A stretch of DNA of 64,000 nucleotides, from positions 1,674,001 through 1,738,000 of the forward strand of contig NZ_CP014007.2 of NCBI RefSeq assembly GCF_001658025.2, given 5' to 3'. The DNA is from Kosakonia oryzae (GTDB taxonomy: Bacteria > Pseudomonadota > Gammaproteobacteria > Enterobacterales > Enterobacteriaceae). The notes beneath the pieces are model-generated. The model saw only the letters and a list, made by a program, of their open reading frames with translations. It had not been told where the DNA came from and did not search any database. Position numbers and translations under genes: made by a program. How positions within the stretch are numbered: position 1 is the stretch's first letter; the number at the start of each line of letters is the position of its first letter. Below are positions 1 through 10,273 of this stretch, one piece after another.

Positions 1-920
1 TTGGCCTGGTGATGGCGTTCTTCCCGGCGATCGCGCAGCGTTATATGAAACGGATCACCGGCAACGATGACATCGCGTTCGGCCATTTCGGTACGCTTGG
101 CTACGTGTTGTCAGGCTGGATCGGCAGTAAATGCGGCAAGGGCTCACGCTCAACGGAAGAGATGAACCTGCCGAAAAACCTGAGCTTTCTGCGTGACAGC
201 TCAATCTCCATCTCGCTGACGATGATCATTATTTACATGATCTTAGCTGTTTGCGCCGGGCGTGAGTACGTTGAGAGCCAACTCAGCGCCGGGCAGAACT
301 TCCTCGTCTACGCGATTATTCAGGCCATCACCTTTGCCGCAGGGGTATTCATTATCCTGCAAGGCGTACGCCTGATTCTGGCGGAAATTGTTCCTGCCTT
401 TACCGGCTTTTCCGAAAAACTGGTGCCGAATGCTCGCCCGGCGCTGGATTGCCCGGTGGTTTATCCCTATGCGCCAAATGCGGTGCTGGTCGGCTTCCTG
501 TTCAGTTTCCTCGGTGGGCTGGTGGGGCTATTCCTGCTCGGCCAGATGAAATTGGTGCTGATCCTGCCTGGCGTGGTGCCGCACTTCTTCACCGGTGCGA
601 CGGCGGGTGTGTTTGGTAACGCTACCGGCGGACGACGTGGTGCGATGCTCGGCGCGTTCGCTAACGGACTACTCATCACTTTCCTGCCAGTTTTGCTGTT
701 GCCGGTGCTCGGCGCGCTGGGCTTTGCCAATACCACCTTTTCGGACGCTGACTTTGGCTTTATCGGCATTGTGTTGGGCAATCTGGCGCGTTACCTGTCG
801 CCGCTGGCGATTACCGGATTGGTGGTGGCGGTGTTTATCGCATTAGTCATCTGGAATCTGATGTCGAAGGGCAAACCTGCTGCCAGTGGCACAGAAGAAA
901 AGAGTGGGGCGAAGTCATGA
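1..920 (+). CDS. UlaA/SgaT-type PTS permease, EIIC component (5' truncated by window edge)
   Basis: This is the C-terminal part (about 304 residues) of a very hydrophobic protein with roughly seven visible membrane segments. The run around YPYAPNAVLVGFLFSFLGG and the glycine-rich HFFTGATAGVFGNATGGRRG segment are typical of the ascorbate-type (SgaT/UlaA) PTS EIIC family, which moves a sugar or sugar acid across the inner membrane while EIIB phosphorylates it. The reading frame is open to base 1, so the true start lies upstream and the internal GTG at 9 is not the start. Its stop overlaps the ATG of the transketolase gene (ATGA at 917-920), so the genes are co-transcribed. Salmonella has a comparable cluster beside pta. 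The substrate cannot be told from sequence; ascorbate itself is not implied. Confidence 0.85.
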   Translation, partial: GLVMAFFPAIAQRYMKRITGNDDIAFGHFGTLGYVLSGWIGSKCGKGSRSTEEMNLPKNLSFLRDSSISISLTMIIIYMILAVCAGREYVESQLSAGQNFLVYAIIQAITFAAGVFIILQGVRLILAEIVPAFTGFSEKLVPNARPALDCPVVYPYAPNAVLVGFLFSFLGGLVGLFLLGQMKLVLILPGVVPHFFTGATAGVFGNATGGRRGAMLGAFANGLLITFLPVLLLPVLGALGFANTTFSDADFGFIGIVLGNLARYLSPLAITGLVVAVFIALVIWNLMSKGKPAASGTEEKSGAKS

Positions 921-1750
921 GTTCAATTGCAGAAGTGAAACAGTTTGCGCGGGATATCCGCATAGCAACCCTGAAAGCGTTGACGCACCTGGGCTTTGGA
1001 CACTATGGCGGTAGCATGTCGGTGGTGGAAACGCTTGCCGTACTGTATGGCGAGGTCATGCGGATTGATCCTGCCGATCCGGACTGGCCGGAGCGCGATT
1101 ACTTCGTGCTGTCGAAAGGCCACGCGGGCCCGGCGCTCTACAGCACGCTGGCGCTGAAAGGTTATTTCCCGCAGGAGATGCTGCAAACTCTCAATGAGAA
1201 CGGCACCCGCTTGCCGAGTCATCCGGATCGCTTAAAAACCCGCGGCGTGGATGCGACCACCGGATCGCTTGGCCAGGGCATTTCTATCGCCGGAGGAATG
1301 GCGCTGGGACATAAACTGGCGGGCAGGCCCAACCGTGTGTTTTGCATTGTCGGTGATGGCGAATTGAATGAAGGTCAATGCTGGGAAGCGTTCCAGTTTA
1401 TTGCGCATCACAAGCTCAACAACCTGACGGTGTTTGTGGACTGGAATAAGCAGCAACTGGACGGCGAGCTGGATGAGATTATTTGCGCTTTCGATCTGGA
1501 GGGGAAATTCCGCGCCTTCGGTTTCGATGTCTGTACGGTGAAGGGCGACGACATTGCCGCACTTCTGGAGGTGGTGAAGCCGGTTCCGGCTGCCGATGCC
1601 CGGCCACGGCTGGTGATCCTCGACAGCATTAAAGGACAGGGGGTGCCATATCTCGAAAAGCTGAGCAACTCGCACCATTTACGCCTGACCGAAGAGATGA
1701 AGCAGGCGCTTAACGAAACTATCGAACAACTGGAGGCGGCGCATGATTAA
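917..1750 (+). CDS. Transketolase, N-terminal (thiamine diphosphate-binding) subunit
   Basis: The 277-residue protein corresponds to only the first third of a normal transketolase (about 660 residues). It carries the family's ThDP/Mg binding signature, GDGELNEGQCWEA followed by a downstream asparagine (near residues 148-175), and the early LSKGHAGPALY motif. It ends where the pyrimidine-binding domain would start, and that domain is encoded by the next gene, which overlaps by 8 bases. The two products presumably assemble into one enzyme moving two-carbon ketol units between sugar phosphates. Coupling to a PTS permease suggests catabolism of an imported pentose- or sugar-acid-derived phosphate. 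Function is inferred from family and context; the substrate is unknown. Confidence 0.88.
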   Translation: MSSIAEVKQFARDIRIATLKALTHLGFGHYGGSMSVVETLAVLYGEVMRIDPADPDWPERDYFVLSKGHAGPALYSTLALKGYFPQEMLQTLNENGTRLPSHPDRLKTRGVDATTGSLGQGISIAGGMALGHKLAGRPNRVFCIVGDGELNEGQCWEAFQFIAHHKLNNLTVFVDWNKQQLDGELDEIICAFDLEGKFRAFGFDVCTVKGDDIAALLEVVKPVPAADARPRLVILDSIKGQGVPYLEKLSNSHHLRLTEEMKQALNETIEQLEAAHD

Positions 1751-2696
1751 GGTGGCTGAAGTCGGCGGTAAAGACAGCATCGAGATGCGCAAAGTTTATG
1801 CCGGTTTTATCAGCGATCAGATTGAAGCGGGCAGCGACATTATCGCGCTGGAAGCCGATCTGATGAGTTCGATGGCTATGGACGGTGTGCAGAAAAAGTA
1901 TCCGCAGCATGTAATCAACTGCGGCATCATGGAGGCTAACGTCATTGGTACGGCAGCGGGGCTGTCGTTGACCGGGCGCAAACCCTTTGTGCATACCTTT
2001 ACTGCGTTTGCCAGCCGCCGCTGTTTCGACCAATTGTTTATGTCGCTCGATTACCAGCGCAACAATGTCAAAGTCATTGCCTCCGACGCCGGTGTGACCG
2101 CCTGTCACAATGGCGGAACACACATGTCCTTTGAGGATATGGGGATTGTGCGCGGTCTGGCTCATTCGGTGGTACTGGAGGTGACGGATGCGGTGATGTT
2201 CGCCGATATCCTGAACCAACTGGCTCACCTGGAAGGGTTCTACTGGGTGCGCACCATTCGTAAACAGGCACCGACCATTTATCAACCGGGTTCACATTTC
2301 ACCATCGGCAAAGGCAATGTCCTGCGTGACGGTTCGGATATTACGCTGATTGCCAACGGTATTATGGTGGCTGAAGCGCTGGCTGCGGCGCAGCAACTGG
2401 CGCAGGAAGGCGTTAGTGCGGCGGTAATCGATATGTTTACCTTAAAACCTATCGACCGCATGCTGGTGAAGAACTACGCCGAGAAGACCGGGCGGATTGT
2501 CACCTGTGAGAACCACAGCATTCATAACGGGCTGGGTTCGGCCGTGGCGGAAGTATTAGTGGAAAGCTGCCCGGTGCCGATGCGGCGCGTGGGCGTGAAG
2601 GAGCGTTACGGCCAGGTGGGGACACAGGATTTTCTGCAAAAAGAGTATGGGCTGACCGCGCAGGATATTGTTTCTGCCGCGCGAGAACTGCTGTAA
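1743..2696 (+). CDS. Transketolase, C-terminal (pyrimidine-binding) subunit
   Basis: The 317-residue protein matches the pyrimidine-binding and C-terminal domains of transketolase/DXPS-type enzymes. The FVHTFTAFASRRCFDQL segment and the following region ending NGGTHMSFEDMG are typical of the Pyr domain, and the last 120 residues resemble the transketolase C-domain. It overlaps the N-terminal subunit gene by 8 bases (start at 1743, upstream stop at 1750), so translational coupling is likely. Split transketolases of this kind are common in catabolic clusters and differ from the housekeeping tktA/tktB. A terminator hairpin follows the stop codon, closing the operon. Confidence 0.88.
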   Translation: MIKVAEVGGKDSIEMRKVYAGFISDQIEAGSDIIALEADLMSSMAMDGVQKKYPQHVINCGIMEANVIGTAAGLSLTGRKPFVHTFTAFASRRCFDQLFMSLDYQRNNVKVIASDAGVTACHNGGTHMSFEDMGIVRGLAHSVVLEVTDAVMFADILNQLAHLEGFYWVRTIRKQAPTIYQPGSHFTIGKGNVLRDGSDITLIANGIMVAEALAAAQQLAQEGVSAAVIDMFTLKPIDRMLVKNYAEKTGRIVTCENHSIHNGLGSAVAEVLVESCPVPMRRVGVKERYGQVGTQDFLQKEYGLTAQDIVSAARELL

Positions 2697-2713
2697 ATAA
2701 AGCGGTAAATAAG

Positions 2714-2738
2714 AAAGGCGACCCGGAGGTCGCCTTTT
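2714..2738 (+). terminator. Rho-independent terminator after the split-transketolase operon
   Basis: A 10-bp perfect stem (AAAGGCGACC paired with GGTCGCCTTT) closes a CGGA loop and runs into a short T stretch. The A-rich left arm gives a T-run on the other strand as well, so it may also stop pta transcription arriving from the right. Confidence 0.8.
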
Positions 2739-2747
2739 GATTTTTAC

Positions 2748-2769
2748 CGGATAGCGCTAACGCCATCCG
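2748..2769. repeat. REP-like palindrome between converging operons
   Basis: CGGATaGCG-CTAA-CGCcATCCG forms an imperfect palindrome with one A/C mismatch, in the style of an enterobacterial REP unit. It lies just 3' of the pta stop codon and after the transketolase terminator, the usual REP position between convergent genes. Confidence 0.55.
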
Positions 2770-2775
2770 ATACAA

Positions 2776-4917
2776 TTACTGCTGCTGAGACGCCTGAATG
2801 GCGGTCAGAGCGATGGTGTAGACGATATCGTCAACCAGCGCGCCACGGGACAGGTCGTTAACCGGTTTGCGCATGCCCTGCAGCATCGGCCCGATGGAGA
2901 TCAGATCGGCAGAACGCTGTACCGCTTTGTAGGTGGTGTTACCGGTGTTCAGATCCGGGAAGATGAACACGGTAGCGCGACCGGCAACCGGAGAGTTCGG
3001 CGCTTTGGACTTCGCAACGTCAGCCATAACTGCGGCGTCGTACTGCAACGGACCATCGATAACCAGGTCAGGACGTTTTTCCTGCGCCAGACGGGTCGCT
3101 TCACGCACTTTCTCTACATCGCTACCTGCACCTGAGTTACCGGTGGAGTAGGAGAGCATTGCTACGCGCGGCTCAATACCGAAAGCGGTAGCAGAATCAG
3201 CAGACTGAATCGCGATTTCAGCCAGTTGTTCAGCGGTCGGATCCGGGTTGATCGCGCAGTCGCCGTAAACGTAAACCTGTTCCGGCAGCAGCATGAAGAA
3301 CACGGAAGAAACCAGCGAGCTACCCGGTGCGGTTTTGATCAGCTGCAGCGGCGGACGAATGGTGTTTGCGGTGGTGTGAACAGCACCGGAAACCAGACCA
3401 TCAACTTCATCCTGTTCCAGCATCAGCGTGCCGAGAACGACGTTATCTTCCAACTGTTCGCGGGCAACGGCTTCGGTCATACCCTTGCTCTTACGCAGCT
3501 CAACCAGACGGGCAACGTAGCTTTCGCGAACCACTTCAGGGTCAACGATTTCGATACCAGTACCCAGTTCAACGCCCTGAGCCGCCGCAACGCGGTTGAT
3601 CTCTTCCGGGTTGCCCAGCAGGACACAGGTCGCGATGCCGCGTTCGGCACAAATCGCAGCGGCTTTAACGGTACGCGGCTCGTCGCCTTCCGGCAGAACA
3701 ACGCGTTTGCCCGCTTTGCGCGCCAGCTCGGTGAGCTGGTAACGGAAGGCTGGCGGAGAAAGACGACGGCTGCGCTCGGAAGTCGCGGTCAGGGAGTCAA
3801 TCCACTGTGCGTTGATGTAGCGGGCAACGTATTCCTGAACGTTTTCAACACGTTCGCTATCGTCAGTCGGAACTTCCAGGTTGAAGCTTTGCAGGCTCAG
3901 GGAGGTCTGCCAGGTGTTGGTGTTCACCATAAATACCGGCAGGCCGGTAGCGAATGCACGTTCACACAGTTTGCGAACGCTGGCATCCATTTCGTAGCCG
4001 CCAGTCAGCAGCAGAGCACCGATTTCTACGCCGTTCATTGCCGCCAGGCAGGCAGCAACCAGCACGTCCGGACGATCTGCGGAAGTCACCAGCAGAGAAC
4101 CCGGGCGGAAGTGTTCCAGCATGTGCGGAATGCTGCGCGCACAGAAAGTCACGGATTTCACGCGGCGGGTTTTGATGTCGCCTTCGTTGACGATGGTCGC
4201 ATTCAGGTGACGTGCCATATCGATTGCACGCGTGGCAATCAGATCGAAACTCCATGGAATCGCGCCGAGTACCGGCAGCGGGCTGGTTTCCTGCAGTTTT
4301 GCCGCATCAACATGTACGACTTTCGCTTTGGAAGAGTCATCAAAAATTTCTGACAGATCCGGGCGAGTACGGCCCTGATCGTCAACCGGTGCGTTCAGTT
4401 TGTTAACGATAACGCCGGTGATATTGGTATTTTTTGCGCCGCCGAAGCTGTTACGGGTCAGTTCGATACGCTCTTTCAGCTGTTCCTGTGTGTCAGTGCC
4501 CTGAGACATAACAAACACAATTTCTGCGTTCAGCGTTTTCGCGATTTCAAAGTTCAGTGAATCGGCAAACTGGTGTTTGCGGGTCGGAACCAGACCTTCT
4601 ACCAGCACGACTTCAGCGTCTTTGCTGCTTTCGTGATAGCGCGCGATGATCTCTTCCATCAGCACGTCTTTCTGGTTGCTGGAGAGCAGAGACTCAACAT
4701 GGCTCATTTTCAGCGGTTCAGCCGCTGGCAGGCCAGAAGTCGCACGCACGATGGTGGTGGTCTGGTCCGGAGCATCGCCGCCAGCACGCGGCTGGGCGAT
4801 CGGTTTAAAGACGCTCAGACGAACGCCTTTGCGTTCCATAGCACGGATAACGCCAAGGCTGACGCTGGTCAGGCCGACGCTGGTTCCGGTAGGGATCAGC
4901 ATAATAATACGGGACAC
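2776..4917 (-). CDS. pta: Phosphate acetyltransferase
   Basis: The enzyme interconverts acetyl-CoA and phosphate with acetyl phosphate and CoA, the first step of the Pta-AckA acetate pathway in the cytoplasm. The 713-residue protein is the length of the long enterobacterial Pta (about 714). It has an N-terminal P-loop NTPase-like domain ([14 protein letters not shown] at residues 9-22), a central DRTGG-type domain, and the catalytic PTA domain from about residue 390, with the conserved [10 protein letters not shown] region and YSTGNSGAG. It lies 78 bases downstream of ackA on the same strand, and a strong hairpin separates the two. Its 3' end faces the transketolase operon. Nothing looks disrupted. 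Confidence 0.97.
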   Translation of the reverse strand: MSRIIMLIPTGTSVGLTSVSLGVIRAMERKGVRLSVFKPIAQPRAGGDAPDQTTTIVRATSGLPAAEPLKMSHVESLLSSNQKDVLMEEIIARYHESSKDAEVVLVEGLVPTRKHQFADSLNFEIAKTLNAEIVFVMSQGTDTQEQLKERIELTRNSFGGAKNTNITGVIVNKLNAPVDDQGRTRPDLSEIFDDSSKAKVVHVDAAKLQETSPLPVLGAIPWSFDLIATRAIDMARHLNATIVNEGDIKTRRVKSVTFCARSIPHMLEHFRPGSLLVTSADRPDVLVAACLAAMNGVEIGALLLTGGYEMDASVRKLCERAFATGLPVFMVNTNTWQTSLSLQSFNLEVPTDDSERVENVQEYVARYINAQWIDSLTATSERSRRLSPPAFRYQLTELARKAGKRVVLPEGDEPRTVKAAAICAERGIATCVLLGNPEEINRVAAAQGVELGTGIEIVDPEVVRESYVARLVELRKSKGMTEAVAREQLEDNVVLGTLMLEQDEVDGLVSGAVHTTANTIRPPLQLIKTAPGSSLVSSVFFMLLPEQVYVYGDCAINPDPTAEQLAEIAIQSADSATAFGIEPRVAMLSYSTGNSGAGSDVEKVREATRLAQEKRPDLVIDGPLQYDAAVMADVAKSKAPNSPVAGRATVFIFPDLNTGNTTYKAVQRSADLISIGPMLQGMRKPVNDLSRGALVDDIVYTIALTAIQASQQQ

Positions 4918-4964
4918 GGTTAATCCTCTTTCGTTACCGTCATTGCAGACGGGTTACAAAACAG

Positions 4965-4988
4965 CACCGCCAGCGTTGGCTGGCGGTG
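4965..4988 (-). other. Intercistronic hairpin between ackA and pta
   Basis: CACCGCCAGC and GCTGGCGGTG form a perfect 10-bp stem with a 4-base loop, starting 8 bases after the ackA stop. On the minus strand it is followed only by a short TTTT, so it is more likely a partial attenuator or an mRNA-stabilising 3' end for ackA than a full terminator. Confidence 0.6.
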
Positions 4989-4995
4989 TGGGTAA

Positions 4996-6198
4996 TCAGG
5001 CAGTCAGGCGGCTCGCGTCTTGCGCGATAACCAGTTCTTCGTTGGTCGGGATAACAACGGCAGGACGGGTGCCTTCTTTGTTGATAAAACCAGACTTGCC
5101 GAAACGGGCAGCCAGGTTACGTTCGTGGTCAACTTCAAAGCCCAGTACGCCCAGACGGCCCAGGGAAAGTTCACGTACCATTGCGGCGTTTTCACCGATA
5201 CCACCGGTGAAGACAACGGCGTCCAGACGGCCATCCATCAGCGCAGTGTAAGAACCGATGTATTTTGCCAGGCGGTGGCAGTAAACATCCATCGCACGTT
5301 TGGCGTCTTCTTTCTCTTTGTAGTTGTCTTCTACATAACGGCAGTCGCTGGTGACTTCGGTCAGACCCAGCAGGCCGGACTCTTTGGTCAGCATTTTGTT
5401 GATCGCTTCAACGCTCATGCCCAGAGTGTCATGCAGATGGAACACGATAGCCGGATCGATATCACCGGAACGGGTACCCATTACCAGACCTTCCAGCGGT
5501 GTCAGACCCATGGAAGTATCAACACATTTACCGTTGCGAATTGCGGAAACAGAACCACCGTTGCCGAGGTGGCAAGTGATGATGTTCAGCTCTTCAACCG
5601 GTTTGTTCAGCATTTTGGCCGCTTCCTGAGTAACATAGAAGTGGCTGGTGCCGTGCGCGCCGTAACGACGTACGCCGTGCTCTTTATACAGTTTGTACGG
5701 CAGCGCGTACAGGTAGGACTCTTCCGGCATCGTGGTGTGGAACGCGGTGTCAAAGACAGCGACGTTTTTGTCCTTCAGTTTCGGGAAGGATTTCAGCGCT
5801 TCAGCGATACCAATCAGGTGAGCCGGGTTATGCAGCGGTGCGAAAGAGGCTGCATCTTTGATGCCCTGAATAACAGATTCGTCGATCACAACGGAGCTGG
5901 TGTATTTTTCACCACCGTGCACGATACGGTGACCAATAGCAGTCAACTGTGCAGACAGTTCTGGTTTTTGTGCCAGAATAGTGTTAACGATAAAGTTCAG
6001 CGCTTCACTGTGAGCGGCACCTGCACCTAAAGCCGCTTCTTGTTTACCGCCATCGATTTTCCACTTGATGCGTGCTTCAGGGAGATGGAAACATTCGGCT
6101 AAACCAGAAAGGTATTCGTCACCGTTAGATGCATCGATGATGGCAAATTTCAGCGAGGAACTACCGCAGTTCAGAACCAGTACTAACTTACTCGACAT
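4996..6198 (-). CDS. ackA: Acetate kinase
   Basis: AckA transfers phosphate between acetyl phosphate and ADP to give acetate and ATP. The 400-residue length equals that of the E. coli enzyme. Visible motifs are the N-terminal phosphate-binding segment [14 protein letters not shown], the substrate arginine in GHRIVHGG (Arg91), AVFDTAFH with the catalytic Asp at about 150, and the nucleotide-binding HLGNGGSV. It is the first gene of the ackA-pta operon, transcribed away from yfbV. The 339-base AT-rich region between them holds both promoters. E. coli ackA is known to respond to oxygen through ArcA and FNR; I did not identify such sites with confidence. Confidence 0.97.
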   Translation of the reverse strand: MSSKLVLVLNCGSSSLKFAIIDASNGDEYLSGLAECFHLPEARIKWKIDGGKQEAALGAGAAHSEALNFIVNTILAQKPELSAQLTAIGHRIVHGGEKYTSSVVIDESVIQGIKDAASFAPLHNPAHLIGIAEALKSFPKLKDKNVAVFDTAFHTTMPEESYLYALPYKLYKEHGVRRYGAHGTSHFYVTQEAAKMLNKPVEELNIITCHLGNGGSVSAIRNGKCVDTSMGLTPLEGLVMGTRSGDIDPAIVFHLHDTLGMSVEAINKMLTKESGLLGLTEVTSDCRYVEDNYKEKEDAKRAMDVYCHRLAKYIGSYTALMDGRLDAVVFTGGIGENAAMVRELSLGRLGVLGFEVDHERNLAARFGKSGFINKEGTRPAVVIPTNEELVIAQDASRLTA

Positions 6199-6537
6199 GG
6201 AAGTACCTATTTATGATACGTGGCTAAAAAAAAGGTCAGTGAGTCGCACAGCGTAGCGCAGGTTGACGCTGACATTTATGATTAACATCATGCTGAATAT
6301 ATTTTTTGGCATGATGGAAGAATACATAAGATTTTAAGCTATTTTGCGCAAATTTCAGACAGTGGCATAATAAGCTTTACATTTGACGACTTAACGATTG
6401 TCGTCTATAGGCCCTGGTCAGGCTGCCACAGGATACCTGATACCAGGCGGGATTGACAAAAAATTTTAACGTTGTCATCCGTAGTTGTTGTTTTGCACAA
6501 ATTTTTTAATTTTTATATGTGAAGTTGAGGTAAGCCC
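6199..6537. promoter_or_regulatory. Divergent promoter region, ackA / yfbV
   Basis: This 339-base AT-rich gap separates divergent ackA and yfbV, so it must hold both promoters. A TTGACA hexamer at 6453-6458 on the plus strand is a possible -35 for yfbV, but no good -10 sits at the right distance. No RNA gene or ORF of note was seen here. Confidence 0.55.
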
Positions 6538-6993
6538 ATGTCCACTTCTGAGAATCGACCCGTCAGTTTCTTCAGTTTGTTTCGTCGGGGTCAGCGCTAT
6601 GCGAAGACCTGGCCCATGGAAAAACGCCTCGCTCCGATGTTTGTTGAGAATCGCGTGATCCGCGCAACGCGTCACGCTATCCGCTTTATGCCGCCGCTCG
6701 CGGTCTTCACTCTGTGCTGGCAAATCGCGCTTGGCGGTCAACTTGGCCCGGCAGTGGCGACCGCGCTGTTTGCCCTCAGCCTGCCAATGCAGGGGCTATG
6801 GTGGCTGGGTAAACGCTCCGTCACGCCGCTACCGCCTTCCATTTTGCACTGGTTTTACGAAGTGCGCGGCAAACTCCAGGAAGCGGGACAGGCGCTGGCG
6901 CCGGTCGAAGGCAAACCTGATTATCAGGCGCTGGCGGACACCCTTAAGCGTGCTTTCAAGCAGTTGGATAAAACATTTCTTGATGATCTGTGA
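6538..6993 (+). CDS. yfbV: YfbV, UPF0208 inner-membrane protein
   Basis: The 151-residue protein has two predicted membrane segments (about residues 45-65 and 70-92, [16 protein letters not shown] and [18 protein letters not shown]) flanked by basic regions and a C-terminal soluble tail with helical charge patterning. It matches the enterobacterial UPF0208 family at full length. In E. coli, YfbV has been reported to limit the spread of MatP-dependent constraints outside the Ter macrodomain; its biochemical activity is unknown. It sits divergent from ackA and is followed by its own terminator, so it is probably monocistronic. Confidence 0.93.
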   Translation: MSTSENRPVSFFSLFRRGQRYAKTWPMEKRLAPMFVENRVIRATRHAIRFMPPLAVFTLCWQIALGGQLGPAVATALFALSLPMQGLWWLGKRSVTPLPPSILHWFYEVRGKLQEAGQALAPVEGKPDYQALADTLKRAFKQLDKTFLDDL

Positions 6994-7018
6994 CGCCATC
7001 AGGAATCGCAGTCTGTAT

Positions 7019-7051
7019 AAAAGAAGGCATCTTTGCGGTGGCTTCTTTTTT
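7019..7051 (+). terminator. Rho-independent terminator after yfbV
   Basis: AAAAGAAG (7019-7026) pairs with CTTCTTTT (7042-7049) and runs into further T residues. It lies 26 bases after the yfbV stop. Confidence 0.75.
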
Positions 7052-7115
7052 ATTTTCATTTGGATCTACGCAACACCCCCGGCAAATCAAGAAAGCCATC
7101 GTTTTCAGCATGTAA

Positions 7116-7658
<543 letters not shown>

Positions 7659-7668
7659 GGAGGTGAGT

Positions 7669-8328
7669 GTGCAGTGCAAAGGATTTCTGTTTGATCTTGA
7701 TGGCACGTTGGTTAATTCTCTGCCCGTTGTTGAGCGGGCATGGTGTAGCTGGGCAGACAGGTTTGGCATCGCGCATGATGAAGTGCTGAATTTCATCCAT
7801 GGCAAACAGGCGATTACCTCGCTGCGTCACTTTATGCCGGGAAAAACGGAAGAGGAAATTGCCGCCGAGTTTACCTGGCTGGAAGCCATCGAGGCGGCGG
7901 ATACCGACGGGATCGCCCCGTTGCCGGGCGCTATCGCATTACTGGAGCACCTTGATTCGGCAGGGATTCCTTGGGCGATTGTTACTTCCGGTTCCGTGCC
8001 GGTTGCTCACGCCCGTCACCGCGCAGCCGGTCTGCCTGCGCCGGAAGTGTTTATCACCGCCGAGCAGGTTAAGCATGGTAAACCTGCTCCGGATGCTTAT
8101 CTGCTTGGCGCAGAGCGGCTGGGGCTGGCACCACAGGATTGCGTGGTGGTTGAAGATGCTGCTGCGGGCGTTTTGTCCGGGTTGGCAGCAGGATGCCACG
8201 TCATTGCGGTAAATGTTCCGGCCGATTCTCCCCGGCTTGATGAAGCCGATTTCGTGCTTACCAGCCTCGAAGCGCTGAGTGTTGCGAAGCAGTCAGACGG
8301 AACGGCGATTGTCACGCTAAATGCCTGA
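7669..8328 (+). CDS. hxpA: HAD-family sugar phosphatase HxpA (YfbT)
   Basis: The 219-residue HAD-superfamily hydrolase has the motif I FDLDGTLVNS near the N-terminus, where the first Asp is the phosphoryl acceptor. The motif II Ser/Thr is in IVTSGSVP, the motif III Lys in KHGKPAPD and the motif IV acidic pair in VVEDAAAG. It resembles E. coli YfbT/HxpA, a phosphatase acting on sugar and polyol phosphates. I chose GTG 7669 because AGGAGG at 7658-7663 lies 5 bases upstream and the protein then begins VQCKGFLFDLD like its relatives; the GTG at 7663 overlaps the Shine-Dalgarno itself. A terminator follows. Confidence 0.9.
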   Translation: MQCKGFLFDLDGTLVNSLPVVERAWCSWADRFGIAHDEVLNFIHGKQAITSLRHFMPGKTEEEIAAEFTWLEAIEAADTDGIAPLPGAIALLEHLDSAGIPWAIVTSGSVPVAHARHRAAGLPAPEVFITAEQVKHGKPAPDAYLLGAERLGLAPQDCVVVEDAAAGVLSGLAAGCHVIAVNVPADSPRLDEADFVLTSLEALSVAKQSDGTAIVTLNA

Positions 8329-8340
8329 ATCCATGATTTA

Positions 8341-8363
8341 ACCCCACATTTGTGGGGTTTTTT
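8341..8363 (+). terminator. Rho-independent terminator after hxpA
   Basis: ACCCCACA (8341-8348) pairs with TGTGGGGT (8351-8358), followed by a run of T. It lies 13 bases after the hxpA stop. Confidence 0.88.
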
Positions 8364-8403
8364 ATGGCACTATTTCCCCTCCATCAACTGACAAGGATAT
8401 GTT

Positions 8404-10236
8404 GTGAACGGTGAACTGATTTGGGTGCTGTGTCTGCTGGCGATTACCGTTGTGCTTTTCGCAACGGGTAAAGTCCGCATGGATGCGGTGGCGCTGTTTG
8501 TGATTGTCGCCTTTGTTTTAAGTGGCACACTCACTCTGCCCGAAGCCTTTTCAGGTTTTAGCGATCCCAATGTGATCCTGATTGCCGCACTGTTTATTAT
8601 CGGCGATGGCCTGGTGCGCACCGGCGTGGCGACGAATATGGGCGCATGGCTGGTTGATATGGCCGGCAGCAGCGAAGTGAAAATGCTGGTGCTGCTCATG
8701 TTTACCGTTGCCGGGCTGGGCGCTTTTATGAGTTCTACGGGTGTAGTAGCGATTTTTATACCGGTAGTCATGAGCGTTTCGCTACGCATGCAGATTTCGC
8801 CTTCGCGTCTGATGATGCCGCTCAGTTTCGCCGGGCTTATCAGCGGTATGATGACGCTGGTGGCAACGCCGCCTAACCTGGTAGTGAACAGCGAGCTTTT
8901 ACGAGAAGGCATGAAAGGGTTCGGCTTTTTTAGCGTGACGCCGCTGGGCCTGGTGATCCTGCTGCTGGGGATCATCTATATGCTGCTGATGCGTTTTATG
9001 TTGAAAGGGGATGATGAGCAAGCGCAGCGTGACGGTTGGAAACGCCGTTCGTTTCGCGAGCTGATTAAAGAGTACCGCCTTACCGGGCGGGCGCGTCGCC
9101 TTGCTATTCGTCCCGGTTCTCCTTTGATCGGCCAGCGCCTTGATGATTTGCGGCTTCGCGAACGCTATGGCGCGAATGTTATTGGCGTTGAACGCTGGAG
9201 GCGTTTTCGGCGGGTAATTGTCAACGTCAACGGTGTCTCCGAGTTCCGTGCCCGCGACGTTCTGCTGATTGATATGTCTGCTGCCGAGGTGGATTTGCGC
9301 GAATTCTGCGCCGAGCAGTTGCTGGAACCCATGGTGCTGCGCGGTGAATATTTTTCCGATCAAGCGCTGGATGTAGGGATGGCGGAAGTGTCGTTAATTC
9401 CGGATTCTGAACTGATAGGTAAGACGGTTCGCGAAATCGGGTTTCGTACCCGTTACGGCTTAAACGTGGTTGGCCTGAAGCGCAACGGCGAAGCGGTTGA
9501 CGGCGTGATTACGGATATCACACTTGAACTGGGCGATATTTTTCTGGTCGTCGGTAACTGGAAACTGATCCGCCAGTTGGGTTCTCACGGACGCGACTTT
9601 GTGGTGCTCAATTTACCGGTTGAAGAGAGCGCCGCTTCGCCCGCTCACAGCCAGGCACCGCATGCGATTTTTTGCCTGGTGCTGATGGTTGCCCTGATGC
9701 TTACCGATGAAATTCCCAATCCGATCGCCGCGATTATCGCCTGCATACTAATGGGGAAATTCCGTTGTATCGATGCTGAAAGCGCCTATAAGGCTATTCA
9801 CTGGCCGAGCATTATTCTGATCGTCGGGATGATGCCGTTTGCGCTGGCGCTGCAAAAAACCGGCGGCGTGGATCTGGTGGTTAAGGGGTTGATGGATATC
9901 GGCGGCGGTTATGGGCCGCACGTGATGCTGATCTGCCTGTTTATCATGTGCGCGGTCATCGGGCTGTTTATCTCGAACACCGCGACTGCGGTGCTAATGG
10001 CGCCGATTGCGTTGGCGGCGGCAAAATCGATGGGCGTTTCGCCGTACCCATTTGTCATGATGGTGGCAATGGCGGCATCAGCGGCATTCATGACGCCTGT
10101 TTCATCACCGGTCAACACACTGGTGCTCGGGCCTGGCAATTACCAGTTTAGTGATTTTGTTAAGATCGGCGTGCCGTTTACGCTGCTGGTGATGGTGGTT
10201 TGTGCGGTGCTGATCCCAGTGCTGTTTCCGTTTTGA
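8404..10236 (+). CDS. yfbS: SLC13/DASS-type permease with RCK_C (TrkA-C) domains, YfbS
   Basis: This 610-residue inner-membrane protein has membrane segments in both halves and a soluble central part (about residues 200-410) built of two TrkA-C/RCK_C-like domains (the stretches ending LIDMSAAEV and FLVVGNWK). The transport halves carry the paired [11 protein letters not shown] and [11 protein letters not shown] motifs of the divalent anion:sodium symporter superfamily. The substrate is unknown; relatives carry sulfate, phosphate or dicarboxylates. The start is GTG 8404, with AAGGA at 8393-8397 upstream and the length of E. coli YfbS. It converges on yfbR. Confidence 0.92.
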   Translation: MNGELIWVLCLLAITVVLFATGKVRMDAVALFVIVAFVLSGTLTLPEAFSGFSDPNVILIAALFIIGDGLVRTGVATNMGAWLVDMAGSSEVKMLVLLMFTVAGLGAFMSSTGVVAIFIPVVMSVSLRMQISPSRLMMPLSFAGLISGMMTLVATPPNLVVNSELLREGMKGFGFFSVTPLGLVILLLGIIYMLLMRFMLKGDDEQAQRDGWKRRSFRELIKEYRLTGRARRLAIRPGSPLIGQRLDDLRLRERYGANVIGVERWRRFRRVIVNVNGVSEFRARDVLLIDMSAAEVDLREFCAEQLLEPMVLRGEYFSDQALDVGMAEVSLIPDSELIGKTVREIGFRTRYGLNVVGLKRNGEAVDGVITDITLELGDIFLVVGNWKLIRQLGSHGRDFVVLNLPVEESAASPAHSQAPHAIFCLVLMVALMLTDEIPNPIAAIIACILMGKFRCIDAESAYKAIHWPSIILIVGMMPFALALQKTGGVDLVVKGLMDIGGGYGPHVMLICLFIMCAVIGLFISNTATAVLMAPIALAAAKSMGVSPYPFVMMVAMAASAAFMTPVSSPVNTLVLGPGNYQFSDFVKIGVPFTLLVMVVCAVLIPVLFPF

Positions 10237-10240
10237 CGCG

Positions 10241-10267
10241 TTTGCCGGGTGGCGTTCACCCGGCAAA
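10241..10267. repeat. Perfect 11-bp inverted repeat (REP-like) between yfbS and yfbR
   Basis: TTTGCCGGGTG-GCGTT-CACCCGGCAAA is a perfect 11-bp stem with a 5-base loop between two convergent stops. The GCCGGGTGGCG core is like REP units of enterics. There is no T-run on either strand, so it is probably a bidirectional 3'-end stabiliser or weak terminator. Confidence 0.7.
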
Positions 10268-10273
10268 GAATAC

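Noticed and set aside
917..2696. Frameshifted single transketolase gene
   Set aside because: Both parts have their own starts and stops with a short overlap and intact domains, the arrangement of genuine split transketolases, so this is not a broken gene.
3226..4353. 375-codon plus-strand frame opposite pta
   Set aside because: It is a shadow of the GC-rich pta codons; pta is intact and full length.
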